NCBI GenBank assembly: GCA_021741245.1
Contig: JAIOYF010000004.1
Location: 248,001 to 312,000, forward strand
Origin: Paracoccaceae bacterium
Lineage (GTDB): Bacteria > Pseudomonadota > Alphaproteobacteria > Rhodobacterales > Rhodobacteraceae
Length of the DNA stretch: 64,000 nt
Direction of reading: 5' to 3'
Shown here: in pieces, positions 46,956 to 56,794 of the stretch
How the letters are laid out: each line of letters opens with the position of its first letter
How positions within the stretch are numbered: position 1 is the first letter of the stretch
The notes under the pieces: generated by a model
Database searches by the model: none
What the model was told of the DNA's origin: nothing
Seen by the model: only the letters and a program-made list of their open reading frames with translations
Program-made: the position numbers and the translations under genes

Positions 46956-48158
46956 CTATTCAGCGGCGATGCGCAACTCGGCGTGCCGGACACGCGTCGC
47001 GGCATAATGCGACTGCGCGGCGGCAATGCCGCTGCCAAATTCAATCTTCGCGCCTGCCTCGGCCAAGGACATCTCGGCTACGGCCAAGGCGGTCAGACAC
47101 ATGCCCTCATTCATATCGCCCAGATGCCCGATGCGGAACACCTTGCCGGCAAGGCGGGCAAGGCCCGAGCCAAAGGCGGTGTTATAGCGGTCATACCCGA
47201 TCCGGATCACCTCGCGCGCATCAACGTCGGGGTGCACACGGATCGCGGTGACCGTGTCGGAATAAAGCGAGGAATGCTCGGCGCACAGATCCATGCCCCA
47301 TGCCGCGACCGCGCGGCGAACCCCGGTGGCAAGGCGGGTGTGGCGGGCAAAGACGGTCTCCAGCCCCTCATCGAGCAAACGGTCAAGGCTGGCGCGCAAC
47401 CCGTGCAGCAACGGAACCGGCGGGGTATAGGGGAAGTAGCCCTGCGCATTCAGGCTCAGCATGTCGTTGAATTCAAAATACGCACGGCGGCCCTTGGCGG
47501 TTTTCGCGGCCAGCAATGCCTTTTCCGAGGCGGCAAGGATTCCCATGCCGGCCGGGCACATCAGCCCTTTTTGGCTGCCCGTGATGGCCAGATCGACGCC
47601 CCATTCATCCATGCGGAAATCAATCGATCCGATCGACGAAACGCCATCTACAAACAACAGCGCATCGTGAAAGCATTCCTCCATCACCCGCCGCACGGCT
47701 TTGACGTCGCTCGTGACACCGGTCGCGGTTTCATTGTGGGTCACGAAAACGGCCTTGATCTCGCCCTTGCGATCCGCACCCAGACGGCGGGCAAATTCGT
47801 TGACCGGCGCGCCCGCACCCCAAGCCACATCGACCAGTTCAACCTCCAGCCCCAGACGCTGCGCCATTTCGGCCCAAAGCGTGGAAAACTGGCCATGGCG
47901 TGACATCAGAACCTTATCGCCCGGCGAAAGGGTGTTGGTGATCGCGGCTTCCCATGCGGCGGTGCCCGATCCGGGGAACATCATCACCGTGCCCGTGGTG
48001 GTCTTGAACAGCTTCTTCAGGTCCGCGAACAGGCCAAGCGTGAACTCACCAAAATCTGGCGCACGGTGGTCTTGCATCGTCACGTTCATTGCACGGCGCA
48101 CGGCCTCTGGCACATTCGTTGGGCCGGGGATGTAAAGGTGATGTATTCCGGTTTTCAT
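46956..48158 (-). CDS. sgaA: Serine-glyoxylate aminotransferase
   Basis: This PLP enzyme of 400 residues converts serine and glyoxylate to hydroxypyruvate and glycine. It shows IPGPTNVPEAVRRAMNVTMQDHRAPDFGEFT, PGSGTAAWEAAITNTLSPGDKVLMSRHGQFS, VDGVSSIGSIDFRMDEWGVDLAITGSQKGLMCPAGMG (PLP Lys in SQKG) and RIGHLGDMNEGM. ATG 48158 (MKTGIHHLY), with GGGAGGCG upstream, is preferred to the longer frame to 48212. It heads the serine-cycle operon and is divergent from a ScfR/RamB-type regulator. Confidence 0.93.
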   Translation of the reverse strand: MKTGIHHLYIPGPTNVPEAVRRAMNVTMQDHRAPDFGEFTLGLFADLKKLFKTTTGTVMMFPGSGTAAWEAAITNTLSPGDKVLMSRHGQFSTLWAEMAQRLGLEVELVDVAWGAGAPVNEFARRLGADRKGEIKAVFVTHNETATGVTSDVKAVRRVMEECFHDALLFVDGVSSIGSIDFRMDEWGVDLAITGSQKGLMCPAGMGILAASEKALLAAKTAKGRRAYFEFNDMLSLNAQGYFPYTPPVPLLHGLRASLDRLLDEGLETVFARHTRLATGVRRAVAAWGMDLCAEHSSLYSDTVTAIRVHPDVDAREVIRIGYDRYNTAFGSGLARLAGKVFRIGHLGDMNEGMCLTALAVAEMSLAEAGAKIEFGSGIAAAQSHYAATRVRHAELRIAAE

Positions 48159-48230
48159 TGTCGCCTCCCAAATTCGTTGAGGTGTCGATGCCACCGATTG
48201 CGATTTGTGCAAAATGAAAGCGGGTTCTGC

Positions 48231-48276
48231 TGTAAATGCGAGAATTTACAAATGTGATTTTTTGTAATATTGTAAT
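48231..48276. promoter_or_regulatory. Cluster of overlapping TTGTAA/TTACAA repeats between sgaA and the ScfR-like gene
   Basis: TGTAAAT (48231-48237) and ATTTACA (48244-48250) form an inverted repeat. TTACAAA (48246-48252) and TTTGTAA (48261-48267) form a second, overlapping one. TTGTAAT is directly repeated at 48262-48268 and 48270-48276. This is the only strongly AT-rich patch in the divergent region and is a good operator candidate for the regulator beside it. Confidence 0.6.
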
Positions 48277-48305
48277 GTTGACAGAAACAAGATGTGTGCA
48301 TTGGT

Positions 48306-49715
48306 ATGCAGAAAACCTTCATCGGTCCCCATCTTCGCCGCCTGCGGTCGGAGCGTAACGAGACCCAAGGGGCGATGGCCAAGGCACTTGGCATCAGCCC
48401 CTCTTACGTCAACCTGTTGGAAAACAACGAACGCTCTGTCTCGGTTCAGGTGCTGTTGCGCGTGTTCGAGGTGTACGGCGTGGATTGGCGCGACATTGCC
48501 GAAGACGATGGCGCGTCGCAATTGGCTGACCTGCGGGCGGCTATGCAAGACCCGCTTTTTGCCGAAATCCGTCCCGATCTGCCACAAATGCGGGCGGCTT
48601 TGGTGCATGCGCCGGGGGTTGTGAAGTCTTTGTTGGCCCTTCACCGGGCCTATCAGGGGGCCACGGATCAGCTTTTGGCGGTCGGTGAAAGTGACACGGT
48701 GACAGGGGCCGCGCGCCTTTCGGCCTCACCCGAGACTGCGGTGCATGACTTTTTCCGCCGCAACAGGAATCACTTCCGCGAACTGGAAGACGCCGCCAGC
48801 CAGTTCTGGGCCGGGGACCGGGTGGAGCCGGATGAGGTTTACGTCGCCCTCAAACGCCGCTTGCGCGACAGGGTCGGGGTGACGGTCCGTCTGGCGCATG
48901 TCGAGGATCTGCCGGGCACCTTGCGCCAATATGATGAGGCGCGGAATGAAATCCTGCTGTCCGAGGCCTTGGATCACACCAACCGCACCTTTCAGTTGGT
49001 GCATATGTCGGCCCTGTTGGAATCGCGGGGCCTGCTGGATCACCTGATTGCCAAATCGGGCATTTCCGATCCGCGGGGCACAGCCCGGCTCAAGGTAGAG
49101 CTTGCAAATTACTTCGCCGCCGCTGTGCTGATGCCCTATGACGCCTATCTGGCCGAGGCGCAGGCCACGAAATACGATCTGGACCATATCGCCACCCGCT
49201 TTGGGGTCAGCTATGAGCAGGCCTGTCACCGTGCCACCACCTTGCAGCGCGAAGGGGCGCAGGGCGTTCCGTTCTTTTTCCTGCGCATTGACAAGGGGGG
49301 CAATGTCACAAAGCGCTTCAATGCGACCGGGTTTCACCTTGCCGAATACGGCGGGGCCTGCCCGCGGCTGGAGGTGCATGTCAGCTTTCGCATGCCGGGC
49401 CGGATCGTGCCGCAATTTGTCGAAATGCCGGACCGCTCGCAGTTCTTTGTGTTCTCGCGCACCGTGGACCGCCCCAGTTGGGCGCGCCATGCAACCGACA
49501 ACCGCCTTGCTGTCGCCATGGGCTGTGCCATCGAACATGTGCCAGCCATCGGCTATGCCGAGGCGTTTTCGATGTCTGGCGCGCCTGTTACGCCGATTGG
49601 CATCAATTGCCGCATCTGCCCACGCGCCAATTGCGACCAGCGCGCCCAACATGCCGCCATTCTGACCCGCCCGGTGGATGAGCATCGGCGCGGGGCCACG
49701 CGGTACGATGTGTGA
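48306..49715 (+). CDS. Short-chain fatty acyl regulator family (ScfR/RamB-like)
   Basis: This 469-residue regulator has an N-terminal Xre-type helix-turn-helix (RRLRSERNETQGAMAKALGISPSYVNLLENNERSVSVQVLL), a middle ImmA/IrrE-related domain and a C-terminal domain ending in a Cys-rich motif CRICPRANCDQRAQHAAIL. The IrrE metalloprotease HExxH is replaced by FQLVHMSALLE, so no protease activity is expected. Relatives such as RamB sense acyl-CoA and control glyoxylate/acetate metabolism. Divergent position suggests that it controls the sga-mcl-mtk operon. ATG 48306 is chosen. Confidence 0.9.
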   Translation: MQKTFIGPHLRRLRSERNETQGAMAKALGISPSYVNLLENNERSVSVQVLLRVFEVYGVDWRDIAEDDGASQLADLRAAMQDPLFAEIRPDLPQMRAALVHAPGVVKSLLALHRAYQGATDQLLAVGESDTVTGAARLSASPETAVHDFFRRNRNHFRELEDAASQFWAGDRVEPDEVYVALKRRLRDRVGVTVRLAHVEDLPGTLRQYDEARNEILLSEALDHTNRTFQLVHMSALLESRGLLDHLIAKSGISDPRGTARLKVELANYFAAAVLMPYDAYLAEAQATKYDLDHIATRFGVSYEQACHRATTLQREGAQGVPFFFLRIDKGGNVTKRFNATGFHLAEYGGACPRLEVHVSFRMPGRIVPQFVEMPDRSQFFVFSRTVDRPSWARHATDNRLAVAMGCAIEHVPAIGYAEAFSMSGAPVTPIGINCRICPRANCDQRAQHAAILTRPVDEHRRGATRYDV

Positions 49716-49819
49716 ATCTGCACAACAGGGGTTCGAATTTCGCTCTACTGTGTAATCGTGTTTCGCTTATATCAACGGCCAAGCACAAACCGCACACGCC
49801 CCGGCGTCAGGAGGATCCC

Positions 49820-50728
49820 ATGACCACCATTCCCGGCATTCACCATGTCACCGCCATTTCCGGCCCACCCCAAGACAATGTGGACTTTTACACCGGAACC
49901 CTGCGCCAAAAGCTGGTCAAAAAGACCGTCAATTTCGATGATCCGGGCACCTATCACCTTTATTATGGCGACAAGGCGGGAAGTCCCGGCACCATTTTGA
50001 CCTTTTTCCCCTTTACCGATGCCGGACCGGGCCGGGCAGGGCCGGGAATGGCCTCTGCCTATGCCTATGCGGTGCCCAAGGCGCAGTTTGATGACATGAT
50101 GGGTCAGTTGGCCTTGCAAGCCGTTGACTTTGCGGGCCCGGTAGAGCGTTTTGGCGCGCGCGTGATCACCCTTCGCGATCCTGACGGCGCTCCGGTCGAA
50201 CTGATCGAAAGCGATGAGGCGCAAGACAGCCATGGCTTTCATTCCGTCACCTTGTGGGAAAACAACCCTGCGCCGACGATCAAACTCCTCACCGAAGCCT
50301 TCGGCTATCAGGTCGAAGGCCACGAGAAACATGGCGGGGTGGAACGTCATCGCCTGATCGCGCCGGGGGCAGAGCGCGGGCGCATCATTGATGTGATCCG
50401 CAAGGAGGCCTCTGCCAAAGGCCGCCCCGGTGCAGGCACGATCCACCACATCGCCTTTCGCGCAAAGACCCAAGGTGATCAGAACGCGTGGATCGAACGC
50501 CTTGCCGAAATCGGCCATCGCACGACTGAGGTGATCGACCGGCAATATTTCAACGCGATCTACTTTCGCGAACCGGGTGGCGTTCTGTTTGAAATCGCCA
50601 CCGATCCACCGGGATTTGCCGTGGATGAACCCGCCGAGACGCTGGGCCAAGCCCTGAAACTGCCGGCGCAATATGAACCCATGCGGGCGCGGATCGAGCG
50701 GGTCTTGCCACCCCTGCGGGTGCGGTGA
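49820..50728 (+). CDS. Ring-cleaving dioxygenase of the VOC superfamily (MhqO/MhqA-like)
   Basis: This 302-residue protein has two VOC modules. The first runs from GIHHVTAISGPPQDNVDFYTGTLRQKLVKKTVNFDDPGTYHLYYGD to GAPVELIE; the second from HGFHSVTLWENNPAPTIKLLTEAFGYQ to IHHIAFRA and GGVLFEIATDPPGF. Metal-ligand His/Glu positions are intact. Relatives cleave hydroquinones. Its stop overlaps the ATG of the next gene, an esterase, as in Bacillus mhqO/mhqD-type detoxification units. ATG 49820 follows AGGAGGA. Confidence 0.88.
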   Translation: MTTIPGIHHVTAISGPPQDNVDFYTGTLRQKLVKKTVNFDDPGTYHLYYGDKAGSPGTILTFFPFTDAGPGRAGPGMASAYAYAVPKAQFDDMMGQLALQAVDFAGPVERFGARVITLRDPDGAPVELIESDEAQDSHGFHSVTLWENNPAPTIKLLTEAFGYQVEGHEKHGGVERHRLIAPGAERGRIIDVIRKEASAKGRPGAGTIHHIAFRAKTQGDQNAWIERLAEIGHRTTEVIDRQYFNAIYFREPGGVLFEIATDPPGFAVDEPAETLGQALKLPAQYEPMRARIERVLPPLRVR

Positions 50729-51369
50729 TGCTTTCGTGCATGCCCGCAGGGGCCAAGGCGGGTCTGGTTCTGCTGCATGGCAGGGGCGGGTCCGCCCGCG
50801 ATATCCTCTCGCTTTTGGATCACGCGGCCTTGCCCCAAGTTGCCGCCATTGCGCCAGAGGCTCCGGGACACAGCTGGTGGCCCACAAGCTTTCTGGCCCC
50901 AACCGCCCAAATGGCCCCCTTTGTCGCGGCGGGGATGCAGTCGGTTGCCAAAGCCGTGGCAAGCTTGCGCGACTCGGGCCTGACCTCTGGCCAGATCTGG
51001 CTGGCGGGCTTCAGCCAAGGTGCCTGTCTGGCGCTGGAATGCTTTGCCCGGCAACAAGACTGGGGGCAGGGTGGCTTGGCCGGGGTGTTCGGCTTTTCCG
51101 GCGGGCTGGTCGGAACGGTAGATCACGGCACGGCAAGCCCAGAGTTGATGGGCCATCGCGACAAGACCTTCGCCTATCCGGCCCTCACGGGCAAAGTGTG
51201 GATATCGGTGCATGAGCGTGACCCCCACATCCCGCTCAAACGGGCGCGCGACAGCGCCTCGGCGCTGAAAAACGCCGGTGCGACAGTGCAAATGCAGGTC
51301 TATCCGGGGGCCGGGCATTCGGTGATGCACGAAGATATCGCCGCCTTGCGTAGCGCGTTGAATCTTTGA
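50728..51369 (+). CDS. Alpha/beta-hydrolase, phospholipase/carboxylesterase family (MhqD-like)
   Basis: This 213-residue serine hydrolase has the nucleophile Ser96 in LAGFSQGACLALEC, the acid Asp in HERDPHIPL and the His in GAGHSVMHED. It opens with LVLLHGRGGSARDILSLLD, the oxyanion-hole loop. It is coupled to the VOC dioxygenase by TGATG overlap; a GTG codon just before the ATG is also in frame. MhqD-type hydrolases accompany MhqO in quinone stress response, which fits this pair; the actual ester substrate is unknown. Confidence 0.88.
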   Translation: MLSCMPAGAKAGLVLLHGRGGSARDILSLLDHAALPQVAAIAPEAPGHSWWPTSFLAPTAQMAPFVAAGMQSVAKAVASLRDSGLTSGQIWLAGFSQGACLALECFARQQDWGQGGLAGVFGFSGGLVGTVDHGTASPELMGHRDKTFAYPALTGKVWISVHERDPHIPLKRARDSASALKNAGATVQMQVYPGAGHSVMHEDIAALRSALNL

Positions 51370-51540
51370 CAGTGGCCCCAAGCGTGCTGCGACAAGTGTA
51401 AAATCTTGACGAAAAGCCTATGCTATGTAATCTGCTTCTCAAAGACTGGCACCCAAGCACCCAAGGGCATCGCCATGCGGACTGTTGCAGCCAAGCGTGA
51501 TCTGCTACAGTCCACCACACCACAACCGGAGGGCATCGCC

Positions 51541-52347
51541 ATGGCCGAACTGAAGCCGAAACTGACGCAGGTTGATCCGGTTTGGCGCAGGGTCTGTGAT
51601 GAGGCCGAGGCCGCCATCAAGGATGACCCGCTTTTGGGGGGGATGATCCATTCCAGCCTCTTGCATCACGCCACGATGGAACAGGCGCTGGCCTATCGGT
51701 TTTCGTTCAAACTCGCCTCTCCCGAGATGGGGGAACAGATTTTGCGTGAAATCGCGGATCAGGCCTATAACAACGACCCCGACCTTGGCGTGTCTGCCCG
51801 CGCCGATCTGATGGCCGTCTATGACCGCGACCCCGCCTGCCACCGCTTTATCCAGCCGATCCTGTTTTTCAAGGGATATCAGGCGGTTCAGGCCTATCGC
51901 ATCGGGCATTGGCTGTGGACGCATGGGCGGCGTGATCTGGCCTATTTCGTGCAAATGCGGGTGTCCGAGGCCTTTGGCGTCGATATCCACCCCGGTGCGC
52001 GCGTCGGCAAAGGCATCATGATCGACCACGCCCATTCCATCGTAATCGGCGAGACGGCGGTTGTGGGCGACAATGTCTCGATGCTCCATTCGGTCACGCT
52101 TGGCGGCACCGGCAAAGAGGATGGCGACCGTCACCCCAAGATCGGCGATGGCGTGCTGATCGGGGCAGGGGCCAAGGTGCTGGGCAATATCACCATCGGT
52201 CACTGCACGCGCATCGCGGCAGGCTCGGTCGTGCTGCAAGACGTGCCGCCGTGCAAAACCGTGGCAGGCGTGCCCGCGCGTGTGGTGGGCGAGGCCGGGT
52301 GTTCACAGCCCTCAATCACCATGGATCAGGTCATCAACGGCGGCTGA
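51541..52347 (+). CDS. cysE: Serine O-acetyltransferase
   Basis: CysE acetylates L-serine with acetyl-CoA for cysteine synthesis. The 268-residue protein has the SAT N-terminal helical domain (DPVWRRVCDEAEAAIKDDPLLGGMIHSSLLHHATMEQALAYRFSFKLAS) and the hexapeptide domain FGVDIHPGARVGKGIMIDHAHSIVIGETAVVGDNVSMLHSVTLGGTG, with catalytic His/Asp in IMIDHAH. ATG 51541 has GGAGGG upstream. A second in-frame ATG at 51475 is preceded by the same 11-base block AGGGCATCGCC, making a 22-residue longer form possible. Confidence 0.94.
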   Translation: MAELKPKLTQVDPVWRRVCDEAEAAIKDDPLLGGMIHSSLLHHATMEQALAYRFSFKLASPEMGEQILREIADQAYNNDPDLGVSARADLMAVYDRDPACHRFIQPILFFKGYQAVQAYRIGHWLWTHGRRDLAYFVQMRVSEAFGVDIHPGARVGKGIMIDHAHSIVIGETAVVGDNVSMLHSVTLGGTGKEDGDRHPKIGDGVLIGAGAKVLGNITIGHCTRIAAGSVVLQDVPPCKTVAGVPARVVGEAGCSQPSITMDQVINGG

Positions 52348-52403
52348 GATTGCCAGCTGGCAGACCACAAGGTGCGCAGATAATTGGCGCAGCGCCATAA
52401 AAG

Positions 52404-52429
52404 AAAGGCCCCGGAAAACCGGGGCCTTT
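52404..52429. terminator. Bidirectional terminator between cysE and pdhC
   Basis: AAAGGCCCCGG pairs perfectly with CCGGGGCCTTT around the loop AAAA, and the plus-strand arm continues into a T-run. It serves convergent cysE (+) and pdhC (-). Confidence 0.92.
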
Positions 52430-52449
52430 TGTCGTTTTGTGCCAAAGCG

Positions 52450-53751
52450 TTACGCCAGCATACCAATCGGGTTTTCCAGCGCCTCGACCACAGCCTTCAA
52501 GAAGGCCGCCCCAAGCGCGCCGTCAATCACGCGGTGATCCACAGACAGCGTCATCGACATCACATTGGCCACACCAAGGCTGCCATCGGCCAGCACCACA
52601 GGCGTCTTGATCCCGGCACCGACCGCCAGAATGGACCCATGCGGCGGGTTGATGACGGCGTCAAAATTCTCGACCCCCATCATCCCGAGGTTCGAGATCG
52701 CAAAACTGCCGCCCTGATATTCATGCGGGGCCAGCTTCTTGGTCTTGGCGCGGCCCGCCAGATCCTTCATCTCGGCTGACAGGGCCGAGAGTGATTTCTT
52801 ATCCGCATCGCGCAGAACGGGGGTAAACAGACCACCCTCGATCGCCACAGCCACCGCCACATCCGATGGCTTCAGCTTCAAGATGCGATCCCCCGCCCAA
52901 ACCGCATTGCAATCTGGCACTTGTTGCAGGGCAAGGGCGCAGGCCTTGATGATGAAGTCATTGACCGACAGTTTCACGCCGCGCGATTCCAGCGATTTGT
53001 TCAACTGCTCGCGGAACGCCATCAGCGCATCAAGCCGAACCGACCGGCGCAGATAGAAATGCGGGATGGTCTGCTTGGCCTCGGTCAGGCGGGCTGCAAT
53101 GGTGCGGCGCATCCCGTCCAGTGGCACTTCGACAAAGTCGCGGTCGGCATACATCTTCAGGACCGTTTCCGCAGACATGCCAGTGGCCATTGCAGGCTTG
53201 GCAGGCGCTGCTGCGGCCACTGGTGCCGGAGCGGCTGCGGCCGCAGCCTTTGGTGCCGCCGTTGCCCCCTCGACATCGGCACGCACGATGCGGCCATGTG
53301 GACCCGAGCCTGCGATCTGGCTCAGATCAAGGCCCTTGTCCTTGGCGATCCGCCGCGCAAGCGGCGACGCAAAGACGCGTTTGCCATCCGCCACGGGTGC
53401 CGCAGGTGCTGTCGTGGCCACTGGCGCAGAGGCCGATGCCGCTTCGGCAGCTTTGGCCGCAGGGGCCGCCGCCGCTGGGGCCGCTGCTTTGACGTCAGAC
53501 AGGCTTTCGCCATCCTCCAACAGCACCGCAATCGCCGTGTTCACCTTTACGCCCGAGGTGCCCTCGGCGATCAGGATCTTGCCGATCGTACCCTCATCCA
53601 CGGCCTCGAATTCCATCGTGGCCTTGTCGGTTTCAATCTCCGCAAGGATTTGGCCGGATTTGACCTCATCCCCTTCTTTGACCAGCCATTTGGCCAAGGT
53701 GCCCTCTTCCATCGTCGGCGACAGGGCGGGCATCAGTATTTCGGTTGCCAT
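52450..53751 (-). CDS. pdhC: Pyruvate dehydrogenase E2, dihydrolipoamide acetyltransferase
   Basis: This is the 433-residue E2 core of the pyruvate dehydrogenase complex. One lipoyl domain at the N-terminus has Lys43 in [16 protein letters not shown]. An Ala-rich linker follows, then a peripheral subunit-binding domain ([37 protein letters not shown], about 130-165), a second Ala-rich linker, and the acetyltransferase core with the active site [14 protein letters not shown]. It is the last gene of pdhA-pdhB-pdhC, 13 bases after pdhB. Confidence 0.96.
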   Translation of the reverse strand: MATEILMPALSPTMEEGTLAKWLVKEGDEVKSGQILAEIETDKATMEFEAVDEGTIGKILIAEGTSGVKVNTAIAVLLEDGESLSDVKAAAPAAAAPAAKAAEAASASAPVATTAPAAPVADGKRVFASPLARRIAKDKGLDLSQIAGSGPHGRIVRADVEGATAAPKAAAAAAPAPVAAAAPAKPAMATGMSAETVLKMYADRDFVEVPLDGMRRTIAARLTEAKQTIPHFYLRRSVRLDALMAFREQLNKSLESRGVKLSVNDFIIKACALALQQVPDCNAVWAGDRILKLKPSDVAVAVAIEGGLFTPVLRDADKKSLSALSAEMKDLAGRAKTKKLAPHEYQGGSFAISNLGMMGVENFDAVINPPHGSILAVGAGIKTPVVLADGSLGVANVMSMTLSVDHRVIDGALGAAFLKAVVEALENPIGMLA

Positions 53752-53764
53752 TGTGCGTCCTCCC

Positions 53765-55138
53765 TTAACGGTAGCAGACGGATTTGACGGCAGCGATCAC
53801 TTCGGCAGTCGTGATCAAGGCCAGCTTTTCAAGGTTCGCCGCATAAGGCATCGGCACATCCTTGCCCGTGCAGGTGATCACAGGCGCGTCCAGATGGTCA
53901 AAGGCGCGCTGCATGATCGTGCTGGCAAGGTGGTCACCAATGGACCCGACGGGGAAACCTTCCTCGACCGTGACACAGCGATTTGTCTTCATCACCGAGG
54001 CCAGAACCGTATCGTAGTCAATCGGGCGCAGCGTGCGCAGGTTGACCACCTCGGCGCTGATCCCATCCTTGGCCAGTTCTTCGGCAGCCTGCAAGGAATA
54101 GGTGACACCGATGCCAAAGGACACAAGCGTCACATCCGTGCCTTCGCGCAAGATGCTGGCCTTGCCAAACGGCACCGTGAAATCGGGGTCCGTCGGCACG
54201 TCAAAGCTGCGGCCATAGAGGATCTCGTTTTCCAGGAAGATCACCGGGTTCGGGTCCCGAATGGCCGTTTTCAACAAGCCTTTGGCGTCAGCCGCCGAAT
54301 AGGGCATGCAAACCTTCAACCCCGGAATGGCCGCGTACCATGCCGCATAGTCTTGGCTGTGCTGCGCGCCCACGCGGGCGGCGGCCCCATTTGGGCCACG
54401 GAACACCATCGGGCTGCCCATCTGGCCACCCGACATATACAGCGTCTTCGCAGCCGAATTGATAATGTGGTCAATGGCTTGCATCGCGAAGTTAAACGTC
54501 ATGAACTCCACGATCGGGCGCAACCCACCCCAGCTTGCGCCAACCGCGATCCCGGCAAAGCCGTGTTCGGTGATCGGCGTATCAACCACGCGCTTGGCGC
54601 CGAATTCATCCAGCAAACCCTGAGAGATCTTGTAGGCGCCTTGGTATTCACCGACCTCTTCGCCCATCAGGAAAACATTTGGATCGGCGCGCATTTCTTC
54701 GGCCATGGCCTCGCGCAAGGCTTCGCGCACGGTCATGGTCTTAGTCGGGCCTTCGGGCAGATCGGAATGCGGCCAGCCCTTGGCGGCCACCGGGGCCGGG
54801 GCTGCGGCCTGTGCGGGCACTTTGGCCGGGGCCTCTGCCTGAACGGCCGGGGCCGCTTCGGCCTTGGCCGCAGGGGCCGCGTCCGAGACGCTTTCGCCCT
54901 CTTCCACCAGCACCGCGATCGGGGTGTTGACCTTTACCCCCGCCGTGCCTTCGGCGATCAGGATCTTGCCGACGATCCCTTCATCGACCGCCTCGAATTC
55001 CATCGTGGCCTTGTCGGTTTCAATCTCGGCCAGAATCTGACCGGATTTCACAGTATCACCCTCTTTCACCAGCCATTTGGCCAGTGTGCCTTCCTCCATC
55101 GTCGGAGAAAGCGCGGGCATAAGAACTTCGGTTGCCAT
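53765..55138 (-). CDS. pdhB: Pyruvate dehydrogenase E1 component, beta subunit, with fused lipoyl domain
   Basis: The 457-residue product begins with a lipoyl domain nearly identical to that of PdhC (Lys43 in [16 protein letters not shown]), followed by an Ala/Pro-rich linker to about residue 130. The E1-beta catalytic part follows, beginning [40 protein letters not shown]. The extra lipoyl domain is a known alphaproteobacterial arrangement (Sinorhizobium, Zymomonas). It is between pdhA and pdhC with 13-14-base gaps. Confidence 0.96.
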   Translation of the reverse strand: MATEVLMPALSPTMEEGTLAKWLVKEGDTVKSGQILAEIETDKATMEFEAVDEGIVGKILIAEGTAGVKVNTPIAVLVEEGESVSDAAPAAKAEAAPAVQAEAPAKVPAQAAAPAPVAAKGWPHSDLPEGPTKTMTVREALREAMAEEMRADPNVFLMGEEVGEYQGAYKISQGLLDEFGAKRVVDTPITEHGFAGIAVGASWGGLRPIVEFMTFNFAMQAIDHIINSAAKTLYMSGGQMGSPMVFRGPNGAAARVGAQHSQDYAAWYAAIPGLKVCMPYSAADAKGLLKTAIRDPNPVIFLENEILYGRSFDVPTDPDFTVPFGKASILREGTDVTLVSFGIGVTYSLQAAEELAKDGISAEVVNLRTLRPIDYDTVLASVMKTNRCVTVEEGFPVGSIGDHLASTIMQRAFDHLDAPVITCTGKDVPMPYAANLEKLALITTAEVIAAVKSVCYR

Positions 55139-55152
55139 GTCTTTCCCCTCCC

Positions 55153-56142
55153 TTACGCGTAGATATCTGTCCAGAGCTCGTCTACTGGCGGCTCCGGGCT
55201 TTCTTTGGAAAATTCTGCCGCCTCGTTGACGACGGTTTTGATGTCCTTGTCGATGGCCTTCAATTCCTCATCCGAGGCGAGGCCGCCTTGCAGCAGCAAT
55301 TCGCGGACATGTTCGATGGCGTCTTTCTCGTTGCGCATCTTTTCCACCTCTTCGCGGGTGCGATACTTGGCCGGGTCCGACATCGAATGGCCACGATAGC
55401 GATAGGTCATCATCTCAAGAATATAAGGGCCGTCGCCGGCGCGGCACGCAGCGATTGCCTTTTCCCCAGCAGCCTTCACCGCCAGCACATCCATGCCATC
55501 CACAGCCTCGCCCTTGATGCCATAGGCGGCACCACGCTCCCAAAGCGTCTTGGAGTGGGTGGAGCGTTTCACCGATGTGCCCATGGCATAGCCGTTGTTT
55601 TCGATCACGAAAACCACCGGCAACTTCCACAGCTCGGCCATGTTATAGGCCTCATAGACTTGGCCCTGATTGGCAGCCCCGTCGCCGAAATAGGTGAAAG
55701 TCACATTGTCATTGCCAAGGTATTTGTCGGCAAAGGCAAGGCCCGCACCCAGTGGCACCTGCGCGCCCACGATCCCGTGGCCACCATAGAAATGCTTCTC
55801 TTTCGAGAACATGTGCATCGAACCGCCCTTGCCCTTGGAGTAGCCTCCAATGCGCCCGGTCAATTCTGCCATGACACCCTTGGCATCCATGCCGCAGGCC
55901 AGCATATGGCCGTGGTCACGATAGCTGGTGACGCGCTTGTCACCCTCTTTCGACGCGGCTTCCAGCCCGACAACGACGGCTTCTTGCCCGATATACAGGT
56001 GGCAAAAGCCCCCGATCAGACCCATGCCGTACAGTTGACCCGCCTTTTCTTCAAAGCGCCGGATCAGCAACATGTCCTTGTAATACTTCAGCAGGTCGTC
56101 TTTTGAGGCATTGGGCCTCTCGGCGGGTTTTTTTGCGGCCAT
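55153..56142 (-). CDS. pdhA: Pyruvate dehydrogenase E1 component, alpha subunit
   Basis: This is the 329-residue thiamine-diphosphate enzyme subunit that decarboxylates pyruvate. The TPP-binding motif [38 protein letters not shown] and the conserved [47 protein letters not shown] are present, with phosphorylation-loop-like [18 protein letters not shown]. The ATG 56142 is preceded by GGAGGAT. It is the first gene of the pdh operon. A 236-base gap upstream holds no gene. Confidence 0.96.
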   Translation of the reverse strand: MAAKKPAERPNASKDDLLKYYKDMLLIRRFEEKAGQLYGMGLIGGFCHLYIGQEAVVVGLEAASKEGDKRVTSYRDHGHMLACGMDAKGVMAELTGRIGGYSKGKGGSMHMFSKEKHFYGGHGIVGAQVPLGAGLAFADKYLGNDNVTFTYFGDGAANQGQVYEAYNMAELWKLPVVFVIENNGYAMGTSVKRSTHSKTLWERGAAYGIKGEAVDGMDVLAVKAAGEKAIAACRAGDGPYILEMMTYRYRGHSMSDPAKYRTREEVEKMRNEKDAIEHVRELLLQGGLASDEELKAIDKDIKTVVNEAAEFSKESPEPPVDELWTDIYA

Positions 56143-56378
56143 TTGCGGTATCCTCCCGGTGGTGGCAGTCGTGGGTCAAAGGGCATGCTGCGGATCAGCA
56201 TCCAAACAGTGGTCTAAAAGTAGTTTACCATTAAACCATCCATAGACCATCGGCTTTTATTGGGCAAAACAAAAAATGCCTCAAGCTGTAGCCGCATAGC
56301 TCCCTTGCGCGCAGCGCATTGCTTGCGCGCTTGGACCGAGGTTAGCCATAAACGGGGGGCAGGGATAGGGGGGGGGGG

Positions 56379-56681
56379 CTAGCGGATGACGATCTCATCG
56401 GCGCGGACATATCCCAGCACATCGCGCACGCGCTCATCCAGCAGATCAATGTCCAGAAACCGGTCAGACAGGCGGCCGGTCAGGTTGGTCATGCGGGCAA
56501 GGTCTTCATACAGCCGGTCGCGCTCTTGGCCCAGTTCCTCGGCCTCGGCCCGGATCTGAACCTGCCGGAACACGCCGTAATCCCCTTGAACGGCGGCAAA
56601 GGTAAAATATGCTCCCAGCGTAAACGCCAAAAGCAAATATAAGATGCCGCCGATTGCAGGACGGGTGCCCCGGTTGGTCAT
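56379..56681 (-). CDS. FtsB/DivIC-like septum formation initiator
   Basis: This 100-residue bitopic protein has one membrane helix (about 12-34, GGILYLLLAFTLGAYFTFAA) and a coiled coil after it (IRAEAEELGQERDRLYEDLARMTNLTGRLSDR), followed by an acidic tail. This is the FtsB plan; FtsB joins FtsL and FtsQ at the division septum. The gene is between pdhA and fba on the minus strand. An 11-base G-run directly follows its stop codon. Confidence 0.85.
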   Translation of the reverse strand: MTNRGTRPAIGGILYLLLAFTLGAYFTFAAVQGDYGVFRQVQIRAEAEELGQERDRLYEDLARMTNLTGRLSDRFLDIDLLDERVRDVLGYVRADEIVIR

Positions 56682-56794
56682 TGCACTGCCTCAATTGCCC
56701 CTCTGTGTTCGGGGGCCTGCAAAGACTATCGCATATCGGATTCTCGAAGGGAATCCCCAAAAAAGGGAATTTCCCTTCGTAAAGCCCCGATCCT

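Noticed and set aside
53066-55162. Long plus-strand open frame of 698 codons across pdhC and pdhB
   Set aside because: It is the antisense shadow of the pdh genes; the pdh frames carry clear lipoyl, TPP and acetyltransferase motifs, and its own translation has no domain.
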